A stretch of 64,000 bases of DNA, taken from positions 248,715,827 to 248,779,826 of the forward strand of contig CP136064.1 in the NCBI GenBank assembly GCA_032622095.1, written 5' to 3'. The stretch is from Siphonodentalium dalli. Taxonomy: Eukaryota; Mollusca; Scaphopoda; Gadilida; Siphonodentaliidae. Both the position numbers and the translations under genes were made by a program. Below the pieces are notes generated by a model. It searched no databases, had not been told where the DNA came from, and saw only the letters and a list, made by a program, of their open reading frames with translations. Shown piece after piece: positions 27,901-42,900 of the stretch. Every line of letters starts with the position of its first letter. Position 1 is the stretch's first letter.

Positions 27901-30900
27901 ATTGACCACAGCCGCTTATTATACATATCATCTCTGGAAAAGGTCATAAACTGTTTAACCATTTTTATATTAAAGATCGTGATGAGTAGTTATCCCACAG
28001 GAAATGCTCAGATAATAAGTTCAACAAACGGCCATATGTCGTTTGTTGAACTTATTATCTCAACATTTCCCTCAATAAATAGGGCTCATTTTGTACTTTT
28101 ATTTTTCAGCTGTCTCCTTATATTACTTGCACATAGGAATATTAAATCAATAATATACCATTCCGATGTACACTTTTTAACTGACTAGGAGAATCCATTT
28201 AGTATAAAAAGGATTAAAATGTTATTATGGTGCTTTTACGTTCAAACTAAGTTGAATTGGTAAGTTTCCCATTTTGAAATAGGGCGGTGATCATGTGAGT
28301 GGCTGTATTGTAGAGTACGTTCATTATTGGCACAAATTGTAGCGTCGACATTTAGATTCAAACCTGATATCCCATCTTATTATTCACATGCTCTTTGCAT
28401 AGGATGCGCATTGGCGAAAGTTGACATGATTGTCGTTCTCGACTCGTCCACAAGTGTCACAGAAGCTAACTTCGTCAAAATGAAGGAGTTCATTGTAAAC
28501 TTCTTGGCGCCAGCGGAAATTGACAATGGCAATGTGAGAGTTGGTCTGGTAATGTACAGCACATCGGTCCACATTGAATTCCATCTAAATGAATTTAGCA
28601 ATAAGGCAGACATGTCCGCAAAGATCCTGAGCCTACCGTATAGGTATGGCAGCACCAATACATATGGTGGTATCAATGCCATGAGAGTGGACATGTTCAA
28701 ACCGGATAAAGGTGACAGAGCTGGTGTGCCAAACATTGGTGTAGTCATCACTGATGGTGTCTCGAACATAAACGCTTATGAGACTGTTCCGGAAGCCGAT
28801 AAGGCAAGGGATGATGATATCCATATTTACGCTATCGGTATTGGTCTGACCGACACAACGGAAATTGATGGTATTGCAAACAAGCCAACAGAAGAAAACA
28901 GTTTCAATGTAGATGATTTCGCTGCCTTAGAAGGACTTGATAAGAAAATTTTCTCTTCCCTATGCCCAGGTATTTATGGTGTCAGGAGAAATAGCGTTCA
29001 TGTCACTAATATGCATCAAGTTCAATATATATGTTAACTTATATATATATATGTTATTTTATTAACCGACATGATAGCACTGCGCGCGGGGATGAGAATT
29101 TAAAGCCTACAGAATAATGTTATACTGTTGACTTACCCTACTTAACACTGTATATATATGTATATATTATAATGCACGCTTTGTTTTAACAGTTTACCCG
29201 AAATCCTAACCCTAAATAGCTGTTGCTGTTTAATGATTCCATTTGAATCATAAGCTAACTTTTCTTTTCATTGTTCCCCGAAAAAACAAATTCAGTATAG
29301 AAATGGTCAGTGTCTATACATCCGAAACGTTGATTGATCATTTGACTAAGATATGACATAATGTTACGAAACTTTATTTATGGTCATCATATGAGAAATT
29401 CCCGGTTAAATTCGAATTGGGGTGCAGTCCTACCATTTCTGACATTTATGCCCCTTTTGGAAATATAGTTTTGCTTATTGTTTTGTCTGTATAATAACTT
29501 TATAGTTATTCAATATCTTTCAAATTTAGAATCGGGATTAACCAATGAATATATAGGTCAAGTTCAAATTGGTCCTGGTCCAAATATTTCTGACGTATTT
29601 ATGTCCCCTTTTTTACTTAAAATTTATTTTGATTATGCGGATGATAACTTTAGGATTCAGATATAGCATCAGAACCATCGGACTCGTTTTCTATAATCAC
29701 TTGCCCAACACAAGTAAAAAAAATGCACGGTTTAGCAATGCTGGGTAAAATGATTAAGTTTTTGCGAACCTGGGTAATAAAACCATAACGACCAATTCAA
29801 CCGTAATAATGTGAAAACTCCAATATTGCATACCTGTATGATATACCTACTTAACAACGTATTTATCTCTATCGTTATACTAATGTTGGTAAATAATGTC
29901 TCTCTTTCGTCTGTCCAAATAGTTGTGAAAATATTTGTTGATTCCCCTTGAGTCATAATATACATTTGTTTTTCAAATAAAATTCAGTTTTATGATCTTT
30001 TACCTACAAAATGATTTCCGCATTAGGAACCTTTCTTCGAAATGGATCGTGATTATAAATGAAGAATCACTTGCTTCAACAATCAACACTTTTATGTAAT
30101 TTTAACATCCCTGTTTCTATTGGGATATATCTTGAGATTTTTAAAACTATACATTGTTGCTGATCATGTATATATACTGCTTCAATTTTGTGAATACCAT
30201 GGATTATATCTATATAACGAATAGAGGATAATCAAACAAGAACCTTTGCCATACGCAAGTCTGCCAGCAGTATATGATACTAAGTTCGAAATGCTTCTGA
30301 TTGACACTTTAAGGGTGAGGGGACCACAACTGGAAAAATATTTCTGTCTCAAAATTTACAAATAGCAGCACACAAGTTGAGCGAAATGTAAAACATGCAG
30401 ACACAAAATTGTAGTTTTCAAATGTATGTTAAATTTTTTATTGAAAACATGAGCTTTAACTAGATTTTCAAATAATTATAAAATTTGATATTTTTCTACT
30501 AAAGTTATAGCACATTAAGCAAATAAAAGTGGTGATATGGTTAGTGAATAAAAAACCCCACAATTTTGCTTCTAAAACAAAAACTATTTTGCTGCAAATA
30601 AATTCTGGTTGGCTATTCTAATGGTAACATGTGGTTTTTGTCAGGTCAAGTGATATCCATTGATCCTTAAGTCAATTGCCCGCAATGATCAGTTATTTTT
30701 ATGCATACCGTCACGCTCAAGAAGCTTTGTTTCACAAACACTGGATCCATAACTGAATAGACATGCTTGGATGACCCAGACACTGCAATCTAAACGTACA
30801 TTCGACTTTGTGACTTGACAGCAAGACTGAAGCATCACACACTTTCCACATTCGATCTTTCTGTTTAACAATCCCAACTTACTGTACCGCATATAATACT

Positions 30901-33900
30901 TGCTCCAAACATCTGTTACTGTGTTAGTAACATATTATCATCTTCTATATACAATTCCTGCTTTTCGTCAGCTAACAATTTGTAATTATCGATGTTTCAT
31001 ATAAAATATTACGTCATTTAGTTTTTTTTGGAGCGGAGGTAATTGTATATGTATACTTGTCATAAACATTTATTTATTTATGCAGTACTATAGCGCCAGT
31101 GAATAATTGTGTATGTCCAAATATATTCTCAATCTGAAAAGCAACCGCCCAGTTCAAAATATCTTAAAACATATACTAAATACCTGCATATTCATTTCTG
31201 TGTTCGTGCCATTTTAAGATGTACTGTTATGAACAACATGGAATGTAGTTTGTAAGCAACTTTAAACCCTGAATAAACAAACAAGCATGCTGATTGTTGG
31301 AAAAACGGATATGCATGTATTCTCAAATTAAGGACTTTCCGAACTTTCAACCAATTCAGTCTTTTTTTCGTGGAAAATGCACATGATATCAGTGAACACA
31401 TTGTTTTTCATCAAATCTGTAATCTTGTATGTAATGTGTTTTCCACGAAATGTGAAACCACGAAATGGTGGCATGATAAACAGCATGTGTATTTTCAATT
31501 GAGTATTGGTAAATTTTTCTGTGATTTTCAAATGACTGCTGTTTGGACTATTATGAGTACTTATGGAATAGTCCCCTCTGTGGAATATGTTATCACACAT
31601 CCTAATTTTCTTTATTATGTGTACACTACACTTTTATTGGAGTAGGTGCTTTGTACTTTGGATATTGGGGGAATCATCCAGGAAAATAAAACGAAATAGT
31701 TGAATTAGTAAATATAAATTTCTGTGTTCTTATCAGAACGCTCAGTTTCCAGGATGAGGGCAGATGCACTTCTTCATATTTTTTCACTTTTAAATTGTTT
31801 TAATTTCAAAATGTTGAACTACATGGATTTATAATACTATAGATCTGCTGCAAGCGAACATTACATTTGTCTGTCAGGCACATGCCACGCCGTAATTATC
31901 CAGTCTATGTTACTTGATATCTCTGCCCTTGTTTTTGTTCAGAGTCTTCGTATATGTAGCTATCCACACAAGTGTGTGTACCAATATAGCGGGGTTTTCG
32001 TCGCTGTGAAGCAAAAGCATGCCATGATACAATAAATTATTTTTCAACTTTCAAAAAATCAGCTGTTATTATAATACGATTGATATGGATGTTCACTGAG
32101 TACTGTAACAAACTACGTTCTGTATTAATGTGTAGATTGTGATCGATAACATTTAGATACTACAATACTGCTAACTGTAATATGTTATTTTACTATTGTT
32201 AATGATACCAATTTAACTAACTACATGGTTGTTCCATTAACTTAGTTGACCTTAATTCATTGCATATACTTCGGTATCTAACTCGAATTCTATTTTCAAA
32301 TTACAAGCTAACATAACAATTGATAATATAAGTCTATGCCACTACAATTCTTGTCTTCTCATTTCACCACGTATGTCAGCTTACGAGAGATTACAATCAT
32401 GCACTCACAAATTGCTAAACTCTCGAAAGCATAAATAGCTCACGATTGTATTATGTCTTGTTTTTCGGACTTTCATCCATTCTCCAGAATTATCCAGATG
32501 ATCTTTTATCCAGTTATAGCAGGGTATTGCTTTAGTCTCTCTCCGGCGAAGGAGATCGAATATATTGCGAACGCAGTCACATTTCGGATATTTTTTCTAG
32601 AAAATTGGACATTTCTTGATAACACAATGCTATTATGAACATCTCCGGCGAAGGAGATCGAATATATTGCGAACGCAGTCACATTTCGGATATTTTTTCT
32701 AGAAAATTGGACATTTCTTGATAACACAATGCTATTATGAACATCCAGTTTGTTGTTTTTCAGTGAACAACGCCAAAAACGAGTAGTGAACCTTCGGTTG
32801 TGATAGATAAATGTGATATGTTATTGGTATCAGTTTTGTATAGGTCTATACATGCATGTTAATTCGAACTTGATGTCGAATGAACATAATTTTGCACTCT
32901 ATATGAATTAAAATATTAACATGTTTCATGTTTTATTTTACAGTGGCAACTACACCACGACCAACACGTAAGTATTATCACTCGAATAATTTAACATTCG
33001 TGTCATTTATAAGCACTACTCAGTACGCCGTTGGATATATTTATCAAATTTATCGTCCATGACAACTTAGAAGAGCACAAATTCCTATGAGAATCCTATT
33101 CAATAAAGACATGCATTAGTATCCACGAGAAACGTCTGATCTCACACACCTTGAGTGTGAAAGTATTTTAAAGCGAGATTCCCTTGGTCAACCAAGGCAA
33201 TGTTTCGGCTAGTATTTGCTTAACTTCATATTTAAATTCAGCTGGTTGCACTGACCCCGATGATTCGCATGCAAGCATATTGCCGTAATGAATATAGATG
33301 ATGGATCTTTCATTTATGTTCATTTCGATACTTTTTCGACAATTGTTTTTGTAATAATTGATATAATTTGTTTGTAATATAGCAGCCTTGTTCTCGATGC
33401 CGAAATTCTAACTGACATATTGTTTTTCTTTGCAGCTCCTGAGACAGGTAAAATAATATTTTAGCACCATAGTTGTGCATGTTATATGATGGCTTGGCCA
33501 ATACTGATGCACATCATTGTTTTTAAGTTTAGCTTCGTCGCATATACATTTTAGTTTATGTTCACCATTCCGTAATCATCACTGCGACTTTGGTCTCACC
33601 GTCATTACGATACATTTCATCATCATTTGCCACTTCCGAAAAAACTCTAAAATGCCAGGAATAGTCCAATGCCTCAGATATGATCAAAGAAAAACTAAAT
33701 AGCACATGCAAATACCAATACAAGTTGAAAGATGGAAGGTACAGTAGGTAGTTCAATAAATTAGTCCGGAACTAGTTCCAACTGCTTTCGTCCACTTTGG
33801 GAGTTAATTAATAGCACATGTTATGTTCCTTGTCCAACACGGCGGCGACCAAATATTTTATAAATTGTATAAGAGTATACAGTAGGCTAGATTGATCCAT

Positions 33901-36900
33901 GTTTGCAGTCTCTAATTGTATACTAGAACTCTAGTGACTCACCGTCATATTCCCTGTAAATTAAATTTTATCATTCAATAATTACTTTTCCCCAGTAATC
34001 TTCGGCAGTGGTAATTAATTTTTGAGAGAACTAGATATGGGCAGAATCCGTGAGGCCTATATTAGCCGGAGTAATAACTCAAACTGAAATAATCAGACTG
34101 AACTAGCGTTTGTGTGTGGACATATTAATTACAACACTTTGAAATACCTTTTTGTTTGATTTCGGGCTTTCTACTACACAAATAAGTGACATGTTCTAAT
34201 ATCGTCAGACAGACTTAGTGACCCAGAGCAAATGTAGTACCACATTGGAAGCCATATTGTTTAGTACGTTCGTTCAGTCTTTAAAAGATGTAACAATGAA
34301 AGCGTTGGTGTTGCAATGTTGGATTGTGGCTCACTGATATTGATCATATATATGGCGAAATTTCTCACAATTATTTAGAAAATGCTTTCGATGTATGCAT
34401 GAATTCTGTTTTCACTCGCTTATTGTTGAAATCATATTTATTCACATATTGTTAATGTCATATATCTGAGTGTTTGGAATGGTTTCAAGCTTGTAGTACT
34501 TGTTTTTGCACAGGCTGCGCAGTGGCGAAAGTTGATATAGTTATTGTACTTGACTCGTCAACCAGTGTCACTGAAGGTAATTTTGAGAAGATGAAACAAT
34601 TCATCGTGGACTTCCTTGAGCCACATAGGATTGACAACGGAAACATAAGGGTTGGTCTCGTAATGTACAGCACTGAAGTCCATAAGGAATTTTACATGGA
34701 CGATTTCTCCACCAAGAAGGACATGTTCGCGAAAATTCTGAGCTTGCCTTATAGATATGGCAGTACCAATACATATGGTGGTCTAAATGCCATGCGTACT
34801 GAACTGTTTGTCACTGAGCGAGGCGATCGACCTGGCGTTCCAAACATTTGTATCGTTATCACTGACGGTGTTTCGAACATTAATGCTTTTGAGACGATCC
34901 CGGAAGCTGACAAGGCAAGGGAAGAAGATATCCATATATATGCTATCGGTATTGGTCTGATCGATACAACTGAAATCGACGGTATTGCTAACAAACCCAC
35001 GAAGGACAACCGCTTTAATGTGGATGACTTCGCTGCTTTGGAGGGACTTGATGAAAAGATTTTCTCCTCCATCTGTCCAGGTATTCCTCCGTCTGGAGAG
35101 CGCGTTAACACGACACCTGCACCCACGTTACCACCTTAATTGTAGAATAACAATATGTTTACTGCACCCTGATGCACCTCACTGTGACTACTTATAACCA
35201 TAGCTGACCCAGTCTAACCAATACATTCTGTAAACAGAAATATATACTGTTCTCACTTCTCTTATCTAAAGCTAATCTTTTACTGACCTATAATGTTCAA
35301 TGTTCTGACGTTACATGTACTATGACTATGCTCTGGATATAAAAAAAATCCCATCCGATTTGACACCAATTTATTCAAAAGATCCGTTTACCAGGCGAAT
35401 AGAACGTGGCATTTATTGCAACCAGCGTCATTCATCCAACACAATCATCACTAAAACCAGACAACACCCGAAATAATACAAGAATTTGAATACAAAGTAT
35501 TTATGTGAAATTTCTTTATTATTCCACGGAAATGGTTACGAGTACAACAGGCACTTTTTATTTATGATGCGTCGATTTTTTTTTGGGGCGCACTAGATAA
35601 ATTCAAAACCCGGTGAAACTGTCTATTTTGAAAATATCTGATAACAAAACCTCACAGGAATTGGCTCAAATATTTTATCGTATTATTATTTGGTATCGAT
35701 GTAAATAAGAACATACAAATAGTGAATACATAGTGAGTAATAATTGTCTTGAAGTTGAAAAGGGCAAACATTGTTATGTGTTTGGGACCCAAACACCGTA
35801 TTCAAAGTTGTATTTTTCATTACTTCAATGCGTCTTTTTGAGTTACATAATGCTCGTAGAAAGGTATTTCAGATATTTATCGACCTATCTCAATACCGAG
35901 AAAAATTCAAAAGCGAATAATATTATGTGTATTTTGGAGGGCAAACCGCCATGTGGCATTAAGGTGTCAAATCAGATAGGGCCATCTTCGATCATACGCC
36001 TGGTACAAATGTTCTTTTGTCACTTTCCGGAATCGATGTTGCAGATATAATCATATTGTATTGTGATCGTATTGTATATTATTTGCAATGGAATGACTTA
36101 ACATATACGGTATAACTACACCCTGTGGATTCTCTAGCGACAAAATGATAGAGCTTTCCTTAATTGTTACTTTTAATGACAAGGCAAAAATGATAATATT
36201 AAAACGATTAAATCGACTATGTACGAAAGCTTGAATAATGTATGGCTCTGCTCAATTCAGACTTGCTTTTGAGCTCGATATCTCTCCTCCCAGCATTGTT
36301 TTTGAGCTCGATATCTCTCCTTCCAGTATAATTATACTTTACGTTTAAGCATTATAGGTCGTGTTAAACTACCTCCTTTCTTCAACTCGTTTCACCTCAG
36401 TAAGATATCTAACTGTCTTAATTGTCCTCGTAGTTGTCCAGTAGAATTCGAACATTTAAGTTAACAATTTTACAAACCAGATCAGCCTGTAAAACTACGC
36501 GTGGATGGATTCTCTGAAAACCAAATTATAAGTGTGAAAATAACAAAATTAATCCAAGTCTACCTTTTACAGCAATTGTACGAATATTCATGGGCATATT
36601 GTGATGTGGATACGTCCCACAGCATCATCCGAGCAAGCATCGGCGCGCAATGTAATCTTCTTTGTTTTTGTTTTGTATTTATTACCGGTAGGGTTTGAGA
36701 AGGTTGAACCTCAATATTCGAGGTAGAGTTTTCCCGTTTGTCGTACTGATCTAAACAATATCACCATGTAAACTATAATGATTTGTAACGTATTGTTCCA
36801 CTGCTGACTTTCTATTGTTGAGACTCACATTGCATTTTCCGAGAAACTAAGATACTTATATTCGATCGAAAGTTGAACAGATATTGTCGTCTCGATATCA

Positions 36901-39900
36901 TATAATACTTTCCAACATATCACGGCAAAATAGTACAACAAAACAGTTAAATGTTAATTACTGTTGACTGACTTGAACGTGTTTGGACTACGAGATGATT
37001 GATGATTCTCAATCCTTTGGTAACGTTACAACTGTGATGAAATAGCTTTAGCAATCTGTTTTGTAACCGACTTATAAAGCGTGACTATTATATAGGAAGG
37101 TATCTACGATTGTGTTGGTCGACACAACGACCATTCCAGGGGGGTGACTGAATAGCAAATCATCAAATCTTCGACCCAAAAACCACCATTGAAACCGGCG
37201 GAAAGACCAGACGTAAAACATCATGTGTGTGAGACTGTATCTAGATGATACACGTGTTTCTAAACGACGAAAATAAAGATATAAACTTAGTGGATGGTAA
37301 AGATATAAACTTAGTGGATGGTAATATATAAACTTAGTGGATGGTAAGATCAATTTCCCAACGTATTAGTGTTTTATTTCCTTCCCTTTAGGCAAAGTAG
37401 CGTAGATATTTCTCATACTAACAATTACAGATGTTTGTAACCCATACGTGTGCACCTATACTAATTGAGATGCATGCGTTTCGGATACTTATGTCATTTG
37501 AAGTTTGCATTCTAGTTTCAGGAATTATTAAACGGGCAATAGTTTAGATTCTAATTTCTCTCCTAATGACTTTTATCTATTAATTTATAGCTGTGTTTTT
37601 TTTTTAGGATTTGCCATCTCTTAGACTAATTTTATCAGCGTGTTTTCTCTTCTTTTTATCCTAGTAATGATGTTCTTTTATTGTATATATATTTTTATCA
37701 TATATTTTATGTAACAGCGCCTATGAACACAACTCTGTAATCAAATAGGCGTTCTACAAATGTTAATAATAATAATATTTTAGGACTATATGTGACGTTA
37801 GTCAGGTTTGGTAAATGCATGCTATTTCGAATGGATGTTCCCATTCTCAACGCCATCGAAATGAGTCTTGGAACTAGATTGGCGTTTTCAAAATCACAAT
37901 AATTTGTGTTGTTTTTGTATTGTGGTGTAACGAAATGTATAGCAAAGGGGAAATAATTCAAGTTATCATATTTACAGTAGCACGAGATATACGGAATCTC
38001 TCAACTAAACATACATTAGATATATGTTAAAATGTCAGATTTATATACTCAAATAGATATCGTCGTTTGCATCGTGTTTGTTTTACAATGGTTTATGCAT
38101 CTTTCTTTTTTTAAGTTGAATTTTGGATCTGCAGTGCTTATCAAAAAGTGTTGTCTTCGTATGTTTCAATCTTGAGCTATCTATTCTGCAAACGTGCTAA
38201 CCTATGAGATAACCGTCTGCTCCTTTCCGCGTGCGTTTTATTTAATGTTTCCCATTATGTTTGCTTTCTTAAACAATACACATATCAACGATGAGAAAGG
38301 ATTGCAAGGAATAAACATATGTGACCCGCCATATCAAATCCAGTCGTAAGTCGGGATTTTTTTTACCCTGTGCCAATGCATTCTCTTATATATGCGAGTC
38401 GACCATAGGTCGCCTCGCATATATAAGAGAATGCATTGGCCTAACAATGTTTTATCATATTTTTTAAATAAATGTTTCTTACAATTTTTAGGACATAAAA
38501 TAAAAAACATCCATTACCCTGCAGGGAGCCCCACACATACATAGAATCATATAGAAGAGTGTCGTCTGCTCATGTTTGTCTGGGGATCTGTATGGGTGAA
38601 ATTATAAAATTGTTAAAGAATACAAATTAAAATTGTAAAAAATTATTAGGCCAATGCATTCTCTTATATATGCGAGGCGACCTATGGTCGACTCGCATAT
38701 ATAAGAGAATGCATTGGCACAGGGTAATAAAAATCCCGACTTACGACTTGATTTGATATGGCGGGTCACATATGCTTACAGTTAAACAAAATGCACGCGG
38801 AAAGGTGCAGATGGTTATCTCATAGGTTAGCGTGTTTCCAGGATAGATAACTCTGGAAAAACCTACGAAGACAACACATTCAGCTGTAGTTAGCCGAATT
38901 GAGCCAGATGGCGATTTCACCACTGAATAAGAAATATATGTATGCTACTATGCTTCTCGTATATTATTAAAACTCTTATTTTCTTCTTTTAGTTGCTCCA
39001 GAGCCAACGAGTAAGTTTCATTTATAATCCATATATTGTGCATCGGCTATAAATGGATCTTTTATTATTTCTGAAACTTCATATAATTATAGAGGTACTG
39101 TACCACAGTACAGATTGGTGAAAGACAATCTCGCTATTTTCGGGAACTTCATTATAATAATTTATGAGCCACCCATGCTTAGCAATGAAGCCGAAAGATG
39201 CGTCATTACGGATGGTGTGATTTTAAATGTGAATTCCAATAAAAATACACAATAACAATTTTTATTTCTTCATACTTCATACCTTCGGTATGTTCGGTTA
39301 AGGGCAATATGATTATTTAGTTTTTTCTGTTATGATAGAGCCAGAGCAGTTGGAGTTCTCAGCTAAATTGATAGCTGATTGTTTGCATTCTTGAATAGAG
39401 TGTTTTGTTTGCGTAAAATGAAATATATAGCAGGTTAACACAGAAATCACCCAAATATATTCTTGCTATTACACAATTCATTTACATGTATGTCTATTTT
39501 TTCGACCACGATTCAATAGATTTATTTGTTTCTTTTTCAGCTCCGGCGCCAATAGGTATGATTATATATAACATCGAATATCATCTCATATGCTATTATT
39601 CTACTTTGTTTTAGCATTCTCAACCCATTCTTGATATTAATCTTTGATGTCTTCATCGTGTAGTAGTATAATAAATCACTGCCTAATGGGAAAGTGGATT
39701 CGACAAAGTCCTAACTGGAAACGAAGATTCAGCAGTACTAAAATACGTATATTGAACCAGTTAATGATTATAGCAGCATATGCTAATATAGGACAGCAGT
39801 TGAATCCACATCCCATAGTTTGTATACATGCATCAGCCCAGACTTGACTAGGTCTACTTTAGAAGCATAGTTTAGACAAAGCTTTTACTTGCATATGTAT

Positions 39901-42900
39901 ATGTGTCTTTTTTCTTTGCTATACAGCCGGTAGTGAACTATTGTATGACGTGTTTACATGCCAGAGTGCGCTGCTGCCGATTTCGTCTTTTCAGTTGTAA
40001 ACTCATGCGACCAATCTCGTGATGCAAAAGCTTATTGTGTCATGACAGCTATCAGAGAATGTCTACAAAGTTATATGACCAACTTTTTTCGTATTTTTGT
40101 GATGATTTCATTTATGTTATTTTAATCTCATGGTTGGGTTTGACTAACTAGTATGTGTTATTGAGTTTCACCTCAGAGACTAGAATAGACCAAAGTTTCT
40201 TCGGCTACACCAGATACATATTTCCTTGAAACATATCTCCTTGAAACATTCATAAGGTATATAATGTATACCATGTTTCTGATATATGCGGAACAGAATA
40301 TAGTTGTATTCAGGCCGATTATCTTAAAGTTAATTCCGTGATCTATGGCGATGTATGTTCTATAAAGTTAGAGAAGAAGTGCATTTAATAAATATAGAAC
40401 ATCATATGATTTAGGAGAGGTAGATAATATACCTTAGTGACGTGAATTCCTGGCCATTACTAGAGACGAAGGAAATTTGGTCTGAGGTTAATGATTTAGT
40501 TTTCAAGTTAAAGCCAAGTTAGGTTATTTAGTGGCCCCGTTTGTTATTTCTATATAAACAAGCATACCACAAACAGGAACGTAACTGTGGAGTATCGAAT
40601 GAAGCATTTACCTTGACACTGAGTTGAGAAACTGGTCCCCTTGTTCACATTTCACGTTTATATGTTTACTTGATAGCAACCACCACCAATTAGTGGCATA
40701 TACAGTTATGACCTAAATAATCGACTCCTTAACCACAGCCGAATTATGGGTAATTGTTCAGGATTTATTCGGAAATATGGCTTGTTGCCATTCATCGGAA
40801 AGCAGTGAGAGCTTTCAGGTGAATGGCAACAAGCCATATTTCCGACTAAATCCTGAAAAATTACCCATAATTCTGCTGTGGTTGAGGAGTCGATTATATA
40901 TTTAGGGCATTACTGTAGTGGCAATTCTTCGATTTTCATGTGAAAATGTGTCATTCTATTCTCTGAGGGGTAGGGGGCATACTGCTCTTTTGAGATCTGT
41001 TTGTTTGTTTTTTTAATTGTATTATGATTTGTATTATAATGTAATCATGGGCGACGAACAAGCCATCATAACAAACTGCCCGACTTTAACGTGAGCCCTT
41101 AATGCTGATTCGGTATACTTAACATGTCATCATATTATCATGTATGTATAATATATAGTTGTATATGTATAATTAATTGTTATATTCTGTTTTACAGAGT
41201 TGTCGCTAGACAATTTCGCCCTGAGTCATGTTGAAGGTAACTTATAAGCGATAATTAATACAATCATCTCAATGATGATCTCATAATCTTACAATGAAAA
41301 TTGAGTCGCCATTCTATAATATATATCCAATATTTATTGGACGATTTTAATCCTTTTGCAGAAGAACATTGTGCAATTTAAATATGCTGCATTTAATCTG
41401 AAGAAATACAAATCCGTCGAATTGAATAACCCTAGGCTTGACTGTTTTTCAGTCTGAGAATTATCAAAGAAAGTTTTTTTAAAATTACGAAAAATGTATT
41501 GCACAATATTTGTATTTCATTCTATCTAGACTGAGTAGTTATTTTCTCCTCTTTCTTTATAAAAAACGTAACCAATAATTTCAACACAAACACGTTTAAT
41601 AACAACCAATTATGACTCAGGGCATGTCTCAAATCTCAAACCGCCATTTTCAGGGTGTTCTCTTTCTGGAATCGACCTCGTTTTCATGGTCGACTCCTCG
41701 TCCAGCGTCGGGGAGAGAAACTTCCGACGAATGCTCCGATTCGTTAAGCACATGCTCATGAAATCTGACCTAGACTCCGGAAAGTTGAGAGTCGGTCTTT
41801 TAACATTTAGCACTGACGTTAGGGTGGAGTTCTACCTCAACGCATACTCATCCAGAAGAGAGATATTTAATGCCATAGACAGTCTAGAATACAAGTACGG
41901 AAGCACCAATACAGCAGAGGCTCTTAAGGTGATGCATACGGATATGTTCAACCCACACAACGGTGATAGACCGGTGGTTGGCAATGTTGCGGTCCTAATC
42001 ACGGACGGTGTTTCAAATGTAAACAGAGAGAGAACTATTCCAGAAGCGCTGCTCGCAAAGATTAAAGGAACATATATCTACGCTGTTGGGGTTGGATTAT
42101 GGACGTGGAGGGAGGTGTCGTCTATTGCCACGCAACCAACGCAAAAATTCGCATTCAACGTCAGATCGTTCAACGAGCTTAACTATCTCCCAAGAACCAT
42201 GTATAAGAGAATATGCGAAGGTACCCGGCAATCGTCGGTCTCGGTTGTTAGAGTGACACACAATTTGTCACCTTCAATGTGTGCACAAACACCGTTCAAA
42301 AGACCAATCGAGCACAAGTTCTGGATGTTGAAATTGCACCACACGATGTATCGTTGTCTCATTTTGGCAGAAATTGTTCTCAATGTTCGGATGCGTTCAC
42401 ACAGTGGCAAACTTGACTAGTGAATTTGAAGGGTATTGGTAGCTATATGGTGTGTTATAATATGAGCGAACATGCATTATGCAACACCGTATATAGTTCG
42501 TGATTAGTGAAATATATGTAGTTGTACTAGTGACTATTCAACTGACGTATGCACGAATAGGTTTTAATACCGGTCAATAATCAATCGTGCTATCACTGGG
42601 GTCAATACACATATACCAGGGTGTCACCCCTCCCCCTAAATCCTGAATGCCAGTTAAAACAGGTGAACACTAAATTCCAGTTAAAACAGGTGAACACTGA
42701 ATGCCAGTTAAAACAGGTGAACACTGAATGCCAGTTAACAGATGGGTGAATATACTGAATACCAGTTAAGAACATATTTGAGGAAGGAGATAGATTTCAT
42801 ACTTCACTACCATCTATGTTCATCACTGTTCTCAATAGAAATATTCCAAACTACCAAATTAAGAGAAAAAGTCCCGACAGATATACGCATTACTTTATTT

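Larger units (their letters stand above)
35081..38992 (+). other. Intron after vWA 6
   Basis: About 3.9 kb. It holds a short direct repeat (TTTTTGAGCTCGATATCTCT, twice, about 36265-36325), a three-unit minisatellite (37266-37347), a probable LINE/SINE tail (37690-37785) and a TGTGACCCGCC MITE (38320-38770). I see no exon. Confidence 0.65.
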
